Source of the DNA: Siphonodentalium dalli | Taxonomy: Eukaryota > Mollusca > Scaphopoda > Gadilida > Siphonodentaliidae | Direction of reading: 5' to 3' | Length of the DNA: 64,000 nt | NCBI GenBank assembly: GCA_032622095.1 | Contig: CP136064.1 | Coordinates: forward strand, 1,426,001 to 1,490,000 | Shown here: positions 1-13,000 of the stretch, in pieces | Layout of the letters: each line of letters begins with the position of its first letter | Numbering within the stretch: position 1 is the first letter of the stretch | Made by a program: the position numbers and the translations under genes | Notes under the pieces: generated by a model | The model's input: the letters and a program-made list of their open reading frames with translations, nothing else | Database searches by the model: none | What the model was told of the DNA's origin: nothing

Positions 1-229
1 GGTGTCTGATTTAGACTGGTTCCATGGTGGAGTACGGTTGGATATTTTCTATTTGGCGCATGTTTCTCCATACCGCGCCATGTCAAATCTGGCCATATCC
101 GAATCGGGTTGTCATTTACAATGACTGCAGAAAATATATATCTTCATGTTGGAATGCAAATGTATGTTTAAAGAAACAGATGTATCTCAACTTAAAGGAA
201 CATAAGTAACACAGTCACCAACTTTAAGG
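1..229 (+). repeat. Reference monomer with internal landmarks
   Basis: This first complete unit sets the numbering. Offsets: head 1-19; CCATGG (NcoI) 22-27; GGCGC 55-59; CCGCGCC 73-79; TGGCCA 90-95; the interrupted palindrome CCGAATCGG 99-107; CTGCAG (PstI) 125-130; ATATATAT 134-141; ATGCAAAT 154-161; TTTAAA 167-172; and TTAAAG-type motifs at 168, 192 and 223, the third reading TTTAAG in many units. This unit has the GGTGTCTGATTTA head. The common alternative differs at offsets 4, 9 and 11. NcoI is lost in units with A at offset 22, and PstI is lost in units with A at offset 127, so digests should give 229-bp ladders with missing rungs. The choice of offset 1 is a convention. Confidence 0.95.
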
Positions 230-3200
230 GGTATCTGCTATAGACTGGTTCCATGGTGGAGTACTGTTGGATATTTTCAATTTGGCGCATGTTTCTCCCT
301 ACCGCGCCATGTCAAATCTGGCCATATCCGAATCGGGTTGTCATTTACAATGACTACAGAAAATAAATATCTTCATGTTGGAATGCAAATGTATGTTTAA
401 AGGAACAGATGTATCTCAACTTAAAGGGACATAAGTAACACAGTCACCAACTTAAAGGGGTATCTGCTATAGACTGGTTCCATGGTGGAGTACGGTTGGA
501 TATTTTCAATTTGGCGCATGTTTCTCCATTCCGCGCCATGTCAAATCTGGCCATATCCGAATCGGGTTGTCATTTAGAATGACTGCAGAAAATATATATC
601 TTCATGGTGGAATGCCAATGTATGTTTAAAGGAACAGATGTATCTCAACTTAAAGGGACATAAGTAACACAGTCACCAACTTAAAGGGGTATCTGCTATA
701 GACTGGTTCCATGGTGGAGTACTGTTGGATATTTTCAATTTGGCGCATGTTTCTCCCTACCGCGCCATGTCAAATCCGGCCATATCCGAATCGGGTTGTC
801 ATTTACAATGAATACAGAAAATAAATATCTTCATGTTGGAATGCAAATGTATGTTTAAAGGAACAGATGTATCTCAACTTAAAGGGACATAAGTAACACA
901 GTCACCAACTTAAAGGGGTATCTGCTATAGACTGGTTCCATGGTGGAGTACGGTTGGATATTTTCAATTTGGCGCATGTTTCTCCATACCGCGCAATGTC
1001 AAATCTGGCCATATCCGAATCGGGTTGTCATTTACAATGACTGCAGAAAATATATATCTTCATGGTGGAATGCAAATGTATGTTTAAAGGAACAGATGTA
1101 TCTCAACTTAAAGGGACATAAGTAACACAGTCACCAACTTAAAGGGGTATCTGCTATAGACTGGTTCCATGGTGGAGTACGGTTGGATATTTTCAATTTG
1201 GCGCATGTTTCTCCATACCGCGCCATGTCAAATCTGGCCATATCCGAATCGGGTTGTCATTTACAATGACTGCAGAAAATATATATCTTCATGGTGGAAT
1301 GCAAATGTATGTTTAAAGGAACAGATGTATCTCAACTTAAAGGGACATAAGTAACACAGTCACCAACTTAAAGGGGTATCTGCTATAGACTGGTTCCATG
1401 GTGGAGTACGGTTGGATATTTTCAATTTGGCGCATGTTTCTCCATACCGCGCCATGTCAAATCTGGCCCTATCCGAATCGGGTTGTCATTTACCATGACT
1501 GCAGAAAATATATATCTTCATGGTGGAATGCAAATGTATGTTTAAAGGAACAGATGTATCTCAACTTAAAGGGACATAAGTAACACAGTCACCAACTTTA
1601 AGGGGTATCTGCTATAGACTGGTTCCATGGTGGAGTACGGTTGGATATTTTCAATTTGGAGCATGTTTCTCCATACCGCGCCATGTCAAATCTGGCCATA
1701 TCCGAATCGGGTTGTCATTTACAATGACTGCAGAAAATAAATATCTTCATGTTGGAATGCAAATGAATGTTTGAAGGAACAGATGTATCTCAACTTAAAG
1801 GGACATAAGTAACACCGTCACCAACTTTAAGGGGTATCTGCTATAGACTGGTTACATGGTGGAGTAAGGTTGGATATTTTCAATTTTGCGCATGTTTCTC
1901 CATACCGCGCCATGTAAAATCTGGCCATATCCGAATCGGGTTGTCATTTACAATGACTGCAGAAAATAAATATCTTCATGTTGGAATGCAAATGTATGTT
2001 TAAAGGAACAGATGTATCTCAACTTAAAGGGACATAAGTAACACAGTCACCAACTTAAAGAGGTGTCTGATTTAGACTGGTTCCATGGTGGAGTACGGTT
2101 GGATATTTTCTATTTAGCGCATGTTTCTCCATACCGCGCCATGTCAAATCTGGCCATATCCGAATCGGGTTGTCATTTACAATGACTACAGAAAATAAAT
2201 ATCTTCATGTTGGAATGCAAATGTATGTTTAGAGGAACAGATGTATCTCAACTTAAAGGGACATAAGTAACACAGTCACCAACTTTAAGGGGTATCTGCT
2301 ATAGACTGGTTCCATGGTGGAGTACGGTTGGATATTTACTATTTGGCGCATGTTTCTCCATACCGCGCCATGTCAAATCTGGCCATATCCGAATCGGGTT
2401 GTCATTTACAATGACTACAGAAAATAAATATCTTCATGTTGGAATGCAAATGTATGTTTAAAGGAACAGATGTATCTCAACTTAAAGGGACATAAGTAAC
2501 ACAGTCACCAACTTAAAGGGGTATCTGCTATAGACTGGTTCCATGGTGGAGTACGGTTGGATATTTTCAATTTGGCGCATGTTTCTCCATACCGCGCCAT
2601 GTCAAATCTGGCCATATCCGAATCGGGTTGTCATTTACAATGACTGCAGAAAATATATATCTTCATGTTGGAATGCAAATGTATGTTTAAAGGAACAGAT
2701 GTATCTCAACTTAAAGGGACATAAGTAACACAGTCACCAACTTTAAGGGGTATCTGCTATAGACTGGTTACATGGTGGAGTACGGTTGGATATTTTCAAT
2801 TATGCGCATGTTTCTCCATACCGCGCCATGTCAAATCTGGCCATATCCGAATCGGGTTGTCATTTACAATGACTGCAGAAAATAAATATCTTCATGTTGG
2901 AATGCAAATGTATGTTTAAAGGAACAGATGTATCTCAACTGAAAGGAACATAAGTAACACAGTCACCAACTTAAAGAGGTGTCTGATTTAGACTGGTTCC
3001 ATGGTGGAGTACGGTTGGATATTTTCTATTTGGCGCATGTTTCTCCATACCGCGCCATGTCAAATCTGGCCATATCCGAATCGGGTTGTCATTTACAATG
3101 ACTGCAGAAAATATATATCTTCATGTTGGAATGCAAATGTATGTTTAAAGAAACAGATGTATCTCAACTTAAAGGAACATAAGTAACACAGTCACCAACT

Positions 3201-4480
3201 TTAAGGGGTATCTGCTATAGACTGGTTCCATGGTGGAGTACTGTTGGATATTTTCAATTTGGCGCATGTTTCTCCCTACCGCGCCATGTCAAATCTGGCC
3301 ATATCCGAATCGGGTTGTCATTTACAATGACTACAGAAAATAAATATCTTCATGTTGGAATGCAAATGTATGTTTAAAGGAACAGATGTATCTCAACTTA
3401 AAGGGACATAAGTAACACAGTCACCAACTTAAAGGGGTATCTGCTATAGACTGGTTCCATGGTGGAGTACGGTTGGATATTTTCAATTTGGCGCATGTTT
3501 CTCCATTCCGCGCCATGTCAAATCTGGCCATATCCGAATCGGGTTGTCATTTAGAATGACTGCAGAAAATATATATCTTCATGGTGGAATGCCAATGTAT
3601 GTTTAAAGGAACAGATGTATCTCAACTTAAAGGGACATAAGTAACACAGTCACCAACTTAAAGGGGTATCTGCTATAGACTGGTTCCATGGTGGAGTACT
3701 GTTGGATATTTTCAATTTGGCGCATGTTTCTCCCTACCGCGCCATGTCAAATCCGGCCATATCCGAATCGGGTTGTCATTTACAATGAATACAGAAAATA
3801 AATATCTTCATGTTGGAATGCAAATGTATGTTTAAAGGAACAGATGTATCTCAACTTAAAGGGACATAAGTAACACAGTCACCAACTTAAAGGGGTATCT
3901 GCTATAGACTGGTTCCATGGTGGAGTACGGTTGGATATTTTCAATTTGGCGCATGTTTCTCCATACCGCGCAATGTCAAATCTGGCCATATCCGAATCGG
4001 GTTGTCATTTACAATGACTGCAGAAAATATATATCTTCATGGTGGAATGCAAATGTATGTTTAAAGGAACTGATGTATCTCAACTTAAACGGACATAAGT
4101 AACACAGTCACCAACTTAAAGGGGTATCTGCTATAGACTGGTTCCATGGTGGAGTACGGTTGGATATTTTCAATTTGGCGCATGTTTCTCCATACCGCGC
4201 CATGTCAAATCTGGCCCTATCCGAATCGGGTTGTTATTTACAATGACTGCAGAAAATATATATCTTCATGGTGGAATGCAAATGTATGTTTAAAGGAACA
4301 GATGTATCTCAACTTAAAGGGACATAAGTAACACAGTCACCAACTTAAAGGGGTATCTGCTATAGACTGGTTCCATGGTGGAGTACGGTTGGATATTTTC
4401 AATTTGGCGCATGTTTCTCCATACCGCGCCATGTCAAATCTGGCCCTATCCGAATCGGGTTGTCATTTACAATAACTGCA
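1..4480 (+). repeat. Diverged 13-unit duplication (2,977-bp shift)
   Basis: Monomers from 1 to about 1.5 kb reappear in order at 2978 to about 4.5 kb. Shared rare variants include the CCATTCCGCG, TTTAGAATG and ATGCCAATG changes in the third unit (about 525-615 and 3505-3595), the GCGCAATG change in the fifth unit, and the AAAGAAACAG change in the first. The match weakens after about 4.4 kb, where one copy has AATAACTGC and a 1-bp deletion near 4525. Private differences such as AACTGATG near 4070 show that this is older than the duplications further right. Confidence 0.75.
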
Positions 4481-7400
4481 GAAAATATATATCTTCATGG
4501 TGGAATGCAAATGTATGTTTAAAGGATAGATGTATCTCAACTTAAAGGGACATAAGTAACACCGTCACCAACTTTAAGGGGTATCTGCTATAGACTGGTT
4601 ACATGGTGGAGTACGGTTGGATATTTTCAATTTGGCGCATGTTTCTCCATACCGCGCCATGTCAAATCTGGCCATATCCGAATCGGGTTGTCATTTACAA
4701 TGACTGCAGAAAATATATATCTTCATGGTGGAATGCAAATGTATGTTTAAAGGAACAGATGTATCTCAACTTAAAGGGACATAAGTAACACAGTCACCAA
4801 CTTTAAGGGGTATCTGCTATAGACTGGTTCCATGGTGGAGTACGGTTGGATATTTTCAATTTGGCGCATGTTTTTCCATACCGCGCCATGTCAAATCTGG
4901 CCATATCCGAATCGGGTTGTCATTTACAATGACTACAGAAAATAAATATCTTCATGTTGGAAAGCAAATGTATGTTTAAAGGAACAGATGTATCTCAACT
5001 TAAAGGGACATAAGTAACACAGTCACCAACTTAAAGGGGTATCTGCTATAGACTGGTTCCATGGTGGAGTACGGTTGGAAATTTTCAATTTGGCGCATGT
5101 TTCTCCATACCGCGCCATGTCAAATCTGGCCATATCCGAATCGGGTTGTCATTTACAATAACTGCAGAAAATATATATCTTCATGGTGGAATGCAAATGT
5201 ATGTTTAAAGGAACAGATGTATCTCAACTTAAAGGGACATAAGTAACACAGTCACCAACTTAAAGGGGTATCTGCTATAGACTGGTTCCATGGTGGAGTA
5301 CGGTTGGATATTTTCAATTTGGTGCATGTTTCTCCATACCGCGCCATGTCAAATCTGGCCATATCCGAATCGGGTTGTCATTTACAATGACTACAGAAAA
5401 TAAATATCTTCATGTTGGAATGCAAATGTATGTTTAAAGAAACAGATGTATCTCAACTTAAAGGGACATAAGTAACACAGTCACCAACTTTAAGGGGTAT
5501 CTGCTATAGACTGGTTCCATGGTGGAGTACTGTTGGATATTTTTAATTTGGCGCATGTTTCTCCCTACCGCGCCATGTCAAATCTGGCCATATCCGAATC
5601 GGGTTGTCATTTACAATGACTGCAGAAAATATATATCTTCATGGTGGAATGCAAATGTATGTTTAAAGGAACAGATGTATCTCAACTTAAAGGGACATAA
5701 GTAACACAGTCACCAACTTTAAGGGGTATCTGCTATAGACTGGTTCCATGGTGGAGTACGGTTGGATATTTTCAATTTTGCGCATGTTTCTCCATACCGC
5801 GCCATGTCAAATCTGGCCATATCCGAATCGGGTTGTCATTTACAATGACTGCAGAAAATATATATCTTCATGTTGGAATGCAAATGAATGTTTAAAGGAA
5901 CAGATGTATCTCAACTTAAAGGGACATAAGTAACACAGTCACCAACTTTAAGGGGTATCTGCTATAGACTGGTTACATGGTGGAGTACGGTTGGATATTT
6001 TCAATTTTGCGCATGTTTCTCCATACCGCGCCATGTCAAATCTGGCCATATCCGAATCGGGTTGTCATTTACAATGACTGCAGAAAATAAATATCTTCAT
6101 GTTGGAATGCAAATGTATGTTTAAAGGAACAGATGTATCTCAACTTAAAGGGACATAAGTAACACAGTCACCAACTTTAAGGGGTATCTGCTATAGACTG
6201 GTTCCATGGTGGAGTACGGTTGGATATTTACTATTTGGCGCATGTTTCTCCATACCGCGCCATGTCAAATCTGGCCATATCCGAATCGGGTTGTCATTTA
6301 CAATGACTACAGAAAATAAATATCTTCATGTTGGAATGCAAATGTATGTTTAAAGGAAGAGATGTATCTCAACTTAAAGGGACATAAGTAACACCGTCAC
6401 CAACTTTAAGGGGTATCTGCTATAGACTGGTTCCATGGTGGAGTACTGTTGCATATTTTCAATTTGGCGCATGTTTTTCCATACCGCGCCATGTCAAATC
6501 TGGCCATATCCGAATCGGGTTGTCATTTTCAATGACTACAGAAAATAAATATCTTCATGTTGGAATGCAAATGTATGTTTAAAGGAACAGATGTATCTCA
6601 ACTTAAAGGGACATAAGTAACACAGTCACCAACTTAAAGGGGTATCTGCTATAGACTGGTTCCATGGTGGAGTACGGTTGGATATTTTCAATTTGGCGCA
6701 TGTTTCTCCATACCGCGCCATGTCAAATCTGGCCATATCCGAATCGGGTTGTCATTTACAATGACTGCAGAAAATATATATCTTCATGGTGGAATGCAAA
6801 TGTATGTTTAAAGGAACAGATGTATCTCAACTTAAAGGGACATAAGTAACACAGTCACCAACTTAAAGGGGTATCTGCTATAGACTGGTTCCATGGTGGA
6901 GTACGGTTGGATATTTTCAATTTGGCGCATGTTTCTCCATACCGCGCCATGTCAAATCTGGCCCTATCCGAATCGGGTTGTCATTTACCATGACTGCAGA
7001 AAATATATATCTTCATGGTGGAAAGCAAATGTATGTTTAAAGGAACAGATGTATCTCAACTTAAAGGGACATAAGTAACACAGTCACCAACTTTAAGGGG
7101 TATCTGCTATAGACTGGTTCCTTGGTGGAGTACGGTTGGATATTTTCAATTTGGAGCATGTTTCTCCATACCGCGCCATGTCAAATCTGGCCATATCCGA
7201 ATCGGGTTGTCATTTACCATGACTGCAGAAAATATATATCTTCATGGTGGAATGCAAATGTATGTTTAAAGGAACAGATGTATCTCAACTTAAAGGGACA
7301 TAAGTAACACAGTCACCAACTTTAAGGGGTATCTGCTATAGACTGGTTCCATGGTGGAGTACGGTTGGATATTTTCAATTTGGAGCATGTTTCTCCATAC

Positions 7401-10064
7401 CGCGCCATGTCAAATCTGGCCATATCCGAATCGGGTTGTCATTTACAATGACTGCAGAAAATAAATATCTTCATGTTGGAATGCAAATGAATGTTTGAAG
7501 GAACAGATGTATCTCAACTTAAAGGGACATAAGTAACACTGTCACCAACTTTAAGGGGTATCTGCTATAGACTGGTTACATGGTGGAGTACGGTTGGATA
7601 TTTTCAATTTTGCGCATGTTTCTCCATACCGCGCCATGTAAAATCTGGCCATATCCGAATCGGGTTGTCATTTACAATGACTGCAGAAAATAAATATCTT
7701 CATGTTGGAATGCAAATGTATGTTTAAAGGAACAGATGTATCTCAACTTAAAGGGACATAAGTAACACAGTCACCAACTTAAAGAGGTGTCTGATTTAGA
7801 CTGGTTCCATGGTGGAGTACGGTTGGATATTTTCTATTTAGCGCATGTTTCTCCATACCGCGCCATGTCAAATCTGCCCATATCCGAATCGGGTTGTCAT
7901 TTACAATGACTACAGAAAATAAATATCTTCATGTTGGAATGCAAATGTATGTTTAGAGGAACAGATGTATCTCAACTTAAAGGGACATAAGTAACACAGT
8001 CACCAACTTTAAGGGGTATCTGCTATAGACTGGTTCCATGGTGGAGTACGGTTGGATATTTACTATTTGGCGCATGTTTCTCCATACCGCGCCATGTCAA
8101 ATCTGGCCATATCCGAATCGGGTTGTCATTTACAATGACTACAGAAAATAAATATCTTCATGTTGGAATGCAAATGTATGTTTAAAGGAACAGATGTATC
8201 TCAACTTAAAGGGACATAAGTAACACAGTCACCAACTTAAAGGGGTATCTGCTATAGACTGGTTCCATGGTGGAGTACGGTTGGATATTTTCAATTTGGC
8301 GCATGTTTCTCCATACCGCGCCATGTCAAATCTGGCCATATCCGAATCGGGTTGTCATTTACAATGACTGCAGAAAATATATATCTTCATGTTGGAATGC
8401 AAATGTATGTTTAAAGGAACAGATGTATCTCAACTTAAAGGGACATAAGTAACACAGTCACCAACTTTAAGGGGTATCTGCTATAGACTGGTTACATGGT
8501 GGAGTACGGTTGGATATTTTCAATTATGCGCATGTTTCTCCATACCGCGCCATGTCAAATCTGGCCATATCCGAATCGGGTTGTCATTTACAATGACTGC
8601 AGAAAATAAATATCTTCATGTTGGAATGCAAATGTATGTTTAAAGGAACAGATGTATCTCAACTTAAAGGAACATAAGTAACACAGTCACCAACTTAAAG
8701 AGGTGTCTGATTTAGACTGGTTCCTTGGTGGAGTACGGTTGGATATTTTCTATTTGGCGCATGTTTCTCCATACCGCGCCATGTCAAATCTGGCCATATC
8801 CGAATCGGGTTGTCATTTACAATGACTACAGAAAATAAATATCTTCATGTTGGAATGCAAATGTATGTTTAAAGGAACAGATGTATCTCAACTTAAAGGA
8901 ACATAAGTAACACAGTCACCAACTTTAAGGGGTATCTGCTATAGACTGGTTCCATGGTGGAGTACTGTTGGATATTTTCAATTTGGCGCATGTTTCTCCC
9001 TACCGCGCCATGTCAAATCTGGCCATATCCGAATCGGGTTGTCATTTACAATGACTACAGAAAATAAATATCTTCATGTTGGAATGCAAATGTATGTTTA
9101 AAGGAACAGATGTATCTCAACTTAAAGGGACATAAGTAACACAGTCACCAACATAAAGGGGTATCTGCTATAGACTGGTTCCATGGTGGAGTACGGTTGG
9201 ATATTTTCAATTTGGCGCATGTTTCTCCATACCGCGCCATGTCAAATCTGGCCATATCCGAATCGGGTTGTCATTTACAATGAGTGCAGAAAATATATAT
9301 CTTCATGGTGGAATGCAAATGTATGTTTAAAGGAACAGATGTATCTCAACTTAAAGGGACATAAGTAACACAGTCACCAACTTAAAGGGGTATCTGCTAT
9401 AGACTGGTTCCATGGTGGAGTACTGTTGGATATTTTCAATTTGGCGCATGTTTCTCCCTACCGCGCCATGTCAAATCTGGCCATATCCGAATCGGGTTGT
9501 CATTTACAATGACTACAGAAAATAAATATCTTCATGTTGGAATGCAAATGTATGTTTAAAGGAACAGATGTGTCTCAACTTAAAGGGACATAAGTAACAC
9601 AGTCACCAACTTAAAGGGGTATCTGCTATAGACTGGTTCCATGGTGGAGTACGGTTGGATATTTTCAATTTGGCGCATGTTTCTCCATACCGCGCAATGT
9701 CAAATCTGGCCATATCCGAATCGGGTTGTCATTTACAATGACTGCAGAAAATATATATCTTCATGGTGGAATGCAAATGTATGTTTAAAGGAACAGATGT
9801 ATCTCAACTTAAACGGACATAAGTAACACAGTCACCAACTTAAAGGGGTATCTGCTATAGACTGGTTCCATGGTGGAGTACGGTTGGATATTTTCAATTT
9901 GGCGCATGTTTCTCCATACCGCGCCATGTCAAATCTGGCCCTATCCGAATCGGGTTGTCATTTACAATGACTGCAGAAAATATATATCTTCATGGTGGAA
10001 TGCAAATGTATGTTTAAAGGAACAGATGTATCTCAACTTAAAGGGACATAAGTAACACAGTCAC
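1627..10064 (+). repeat. Diverged 25-unit duplication (5,724-bp shift)
   Basis: The run 1627-4340 corresponds to 7351-10064. Shared rare variants, in order, are TTGGAGCATG, TTTGAAGGAAC, GCCATGTAAAATC, TATTTAGCGC, TTTAGAGGAAC, CAATTATGCGC, GCGCAATG and AAACGGAC. Several private changes separate the copies, for example CCTTGG near 8724 and GAGTGCAG near 9283. Just left of this block the correspondence is 24 units rather than 25, because one monomer has been tandemly duplicated at 6870-7327. The original spacing between the copies is therefore altered. Confidence 0.7.
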
Positions 10065-13000
10065 CAACTTTAAGGGGTATCTGCTATAGACTGGTTCCAT
10101 GGTGGAGTACGGTTGGATATTTTCAATTTGGCGCATGTTTCTCCATACCGCGCCATGTCAAATCTGGCCATATCCGAATCGGGTTGTCATTCACAATGAC
10201 TGCAGAAAATATATATCTTCATGGTGGAATGCAAATGTATGTTTAAAGGAACAGATGTATCTCAACTTAAAGGGACATAAGTAGCACAGTCACCAACTTT
10301 AAGGGGTATCTGCTATAGACTGGTTCCATGGTGGAGTACTGTTGGATATTTTCAATTTGGCGCATGTTTCTCCCTACCGCGCCATGTCAAATCTGGCCAT
10401 ATCCGAATCGGGTTGTCATTTACAATGACTACAGAAAATAAATATCTTCATGTTGGAATGCAAATGTATGTTTAAAGGAACAGATGTATCTCAACTTAAA
10501 GGGACATAAGTAACACAGTCACCAACTTTAAGGGGTATCTGCTATAGACTGGTTACATGGTGGAGTACGGTTGGATATTTTCAATTTGGTGCATGTTTTT
10601 CCATACCGCGCCATGTCAAATCTGGCCATATCCGAATCGGGTTGTCATTTACAATGACTACAGAAAATAAATATCTTCATGTTGGAAAGCAAATGTATGT
10701 TTAAAGGAACAGATGTATCTCAACTTAAAGGGACATAAGTAACACAGTCACCAACTTAAAGGGGTATCTGCTATAGACTGGTTCCATGGAGGAGTACGGT
10801 TGGATATTTTCAATTTGGCGCATGTTTCTCCATACCGCGCCATGTCAAATCTGGCCATATCCGAATCGGGTTGTCATTTACAATGACTGCAGAAAATATA
10901 TATCTTCATGGTGGAATGCAAATGTATGTTTAAAGGAACAGATGTATCTCAACTTAAAGGGACATAAGTAACACAGTCACCAACTTAAAGGGGTATCTGC
11001 TATAGACTGGTTCCATGGTGGAGTACGGTTGGATATTTTCAATTTGGTGCATGTTTCTCCATACCGCGCCATGTCAAATCTGGCCATATCCGAATCGGGT
11101 TGTCATTTACAATGACTACAGAAAATAAATATCTGCATGTTGGAATGCAAATGTATGTTTAAAGAAACAGATGTATCTCAACTTAAAGGGACATAAGTAA
11201 CACAGTCACCAACTTTAAGGGGTATCTGCTATAGACTGGTTCCATGGTGGAGTACTGTTGGATATTTTTAATTTGGCGCATGTTTCTCCCTACCGCGCCA
11301 TGTCAAATCTGGCCATATCCGAATCGGGTTGTCATTAACAATGACTACAGAAAATAAATATCTTCATGTTGGAATGCAAATGTATGTTTAAAGGAACTGA
11401 TGTATCTCAACTTAAAGGGACATAAATAACACAATCACCAACTTTAAGGGGTATCTGCTATTGACTGGTTCCATGGTGGAGTACTGTTGGATATTTTCAA
11501 TTTGGCGCATGTTTTTCCATACCGCGCCATGTCAAATCTGGCCATATCCGAATCGGGTTGTCATTTACAATGACTACAGAAAATAGATATCTTCTTGTTG
11601 GAATGCAAAAGTATGTTTAAAGGAACAGATGTAACTCAACTTAAAAGGAGATAAGTAACACAGTCACCAACTTAAAGGGGTGTCTGATTTAGACTGGTTC
11701 CATGGTGGAGTACGGTTGGATATTTTCAATTTGCGCATGTTTCTCCATACCGCGCCATGTCAAATCTGGCCATATCCGAATCGGGTTGTCATTTACAATG
11801 ACTGCAGAAAATATATATCTTCATGGTGGAATGCAAATGTATGTTTAAAGGAACAGATGTATCTCAACTTAAAGGGACATAAGTAACAGTCACCAACTTT
11901 AAGGGGTATCTGCTATAGACTGGTTCCATGGTGGAGTACGGTTGGATATTTTCAATTTGGCGCATGTTTCTCCCTACCGCGCCATGTCAAATCTGGCCAT
12001 ATCCGAATCGGGTTGTCATTTACAATGACTACAGAAAATAAATATCTTCATGTTGGAATGCAAATGTATGTTTAAAGGAACAGATGTATCTCAACTTAAA
12101 GGGACATAAGTAACACAGTCACCAATTTAAAGGGGTATCTGCTATAGACTGGTTCCATGGTGGAGTACGGTTGGATATTTTCAATTTGGCGCATGTTTCT
12201 CCATACCGCGTCATGTCAAATCTGGCCCTATCCGAATCGGGTTGTCATTTACAATGACTGCAGAAAATATATATCTTCATGGTGGAATGCAAATGTATGT
12301 TTAAAGGAACAGATGTATCTCAACTTAAAGGGACATAAGTAACACAGTCACCAACTTTAAGGGGTATCTGCTATAGACTGGTTCCATGGTGGAGTACGGT
12401 TGGATATTTTCAATTTGGCGCATGTTTTTCCATACCGCGCCATGTCAAATCTGGCCATATCCGAATCGGGTTGTCATTTACAATGACTACAGAAAATAAA
12501 TATCTTCATGTTGGAAAGCAAATGTATGTTTAAAGGAACAGATGTATCTCAACTTAAAGGGACATAAGTAACACAGTCACCAACTTTAAGGGGTATCTGC
12601 TATAGACTGGTTCCATGGTGGAGTACGGTTGGATATTTTCAATTTGGCGCATGTTTCTCCCTACCGCGCCATGTCAAATCTGGCCATATCCGAATCGGGT
12701 TGTCATTTACAATGACTACAGAAAATAAATATCTTCATGTTGGAATGCAAATGTATGTTTAAAGGAACAGATGTATCTCAACTTAAAGGGACATAAGTAA
12801 CACAGTCACCAACTTTAAGGGGTATCTGCTATAGACTGGTTCCATGGTGGAGTACTGTTGGATATTTTCAATTTGGCGCATGTTTTTCCATACCGCGCCA
12901 TGTCAAATCTGGCCATATCCGAATCGGGTTGTCATTTACAATGACTACAGAAAATAAATATCTTCATGTTGGAATGCAAATGTATGTTTAAAGGAACAGT

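Noticed and set aside
10..30. Pol III B-box-like GGTTCCATGG, suggesting a tRNA-derived element
   Set aside because: Only GGTTC and one further base fit the B-box consensus, and there is no A box at a suitable distance upstream.
134..141. ATATATAT as a TATA box for monomer transcription
   Set aside because: It is AT-rich sequence that varies freely to ATAAATAT, with no initiator or downstream gene. Satellite transcription cannot be inferred from it.
141..160. Possible CENP-B box around CTTCATGTTGGAA (CTTCGTGTTGGAA in four units)
   Set aside because: It resembles part of the box only if a 2-bp insertion is allowed, and the required CGGG block at the right spacing is absent.
24..209. A 61-codon open reading frame in this unit and 127 others (about 46% of monomers)
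   Set aside because: It is a by-product of the repeat. Most of the remaining units carry a TAA at codon 38 through one A/T change at offset 137. The recurring variants in the frame change amino acids (residue 19 P/S/Q/R, 33 N/H, 42 C/W), and I saw no preference for silent changes. No recognisable domain, ribosome-binding context or promoter is tied to it.
11680..11886. 68-codon frame starting with GTG, repeated at 27702-27908
   Set aside because: A 1-bp deletion (TTTGCGC) joins two frames of the monomer. The second occurrence is the +16,022-bp copy. There is no sign of coding constraint.
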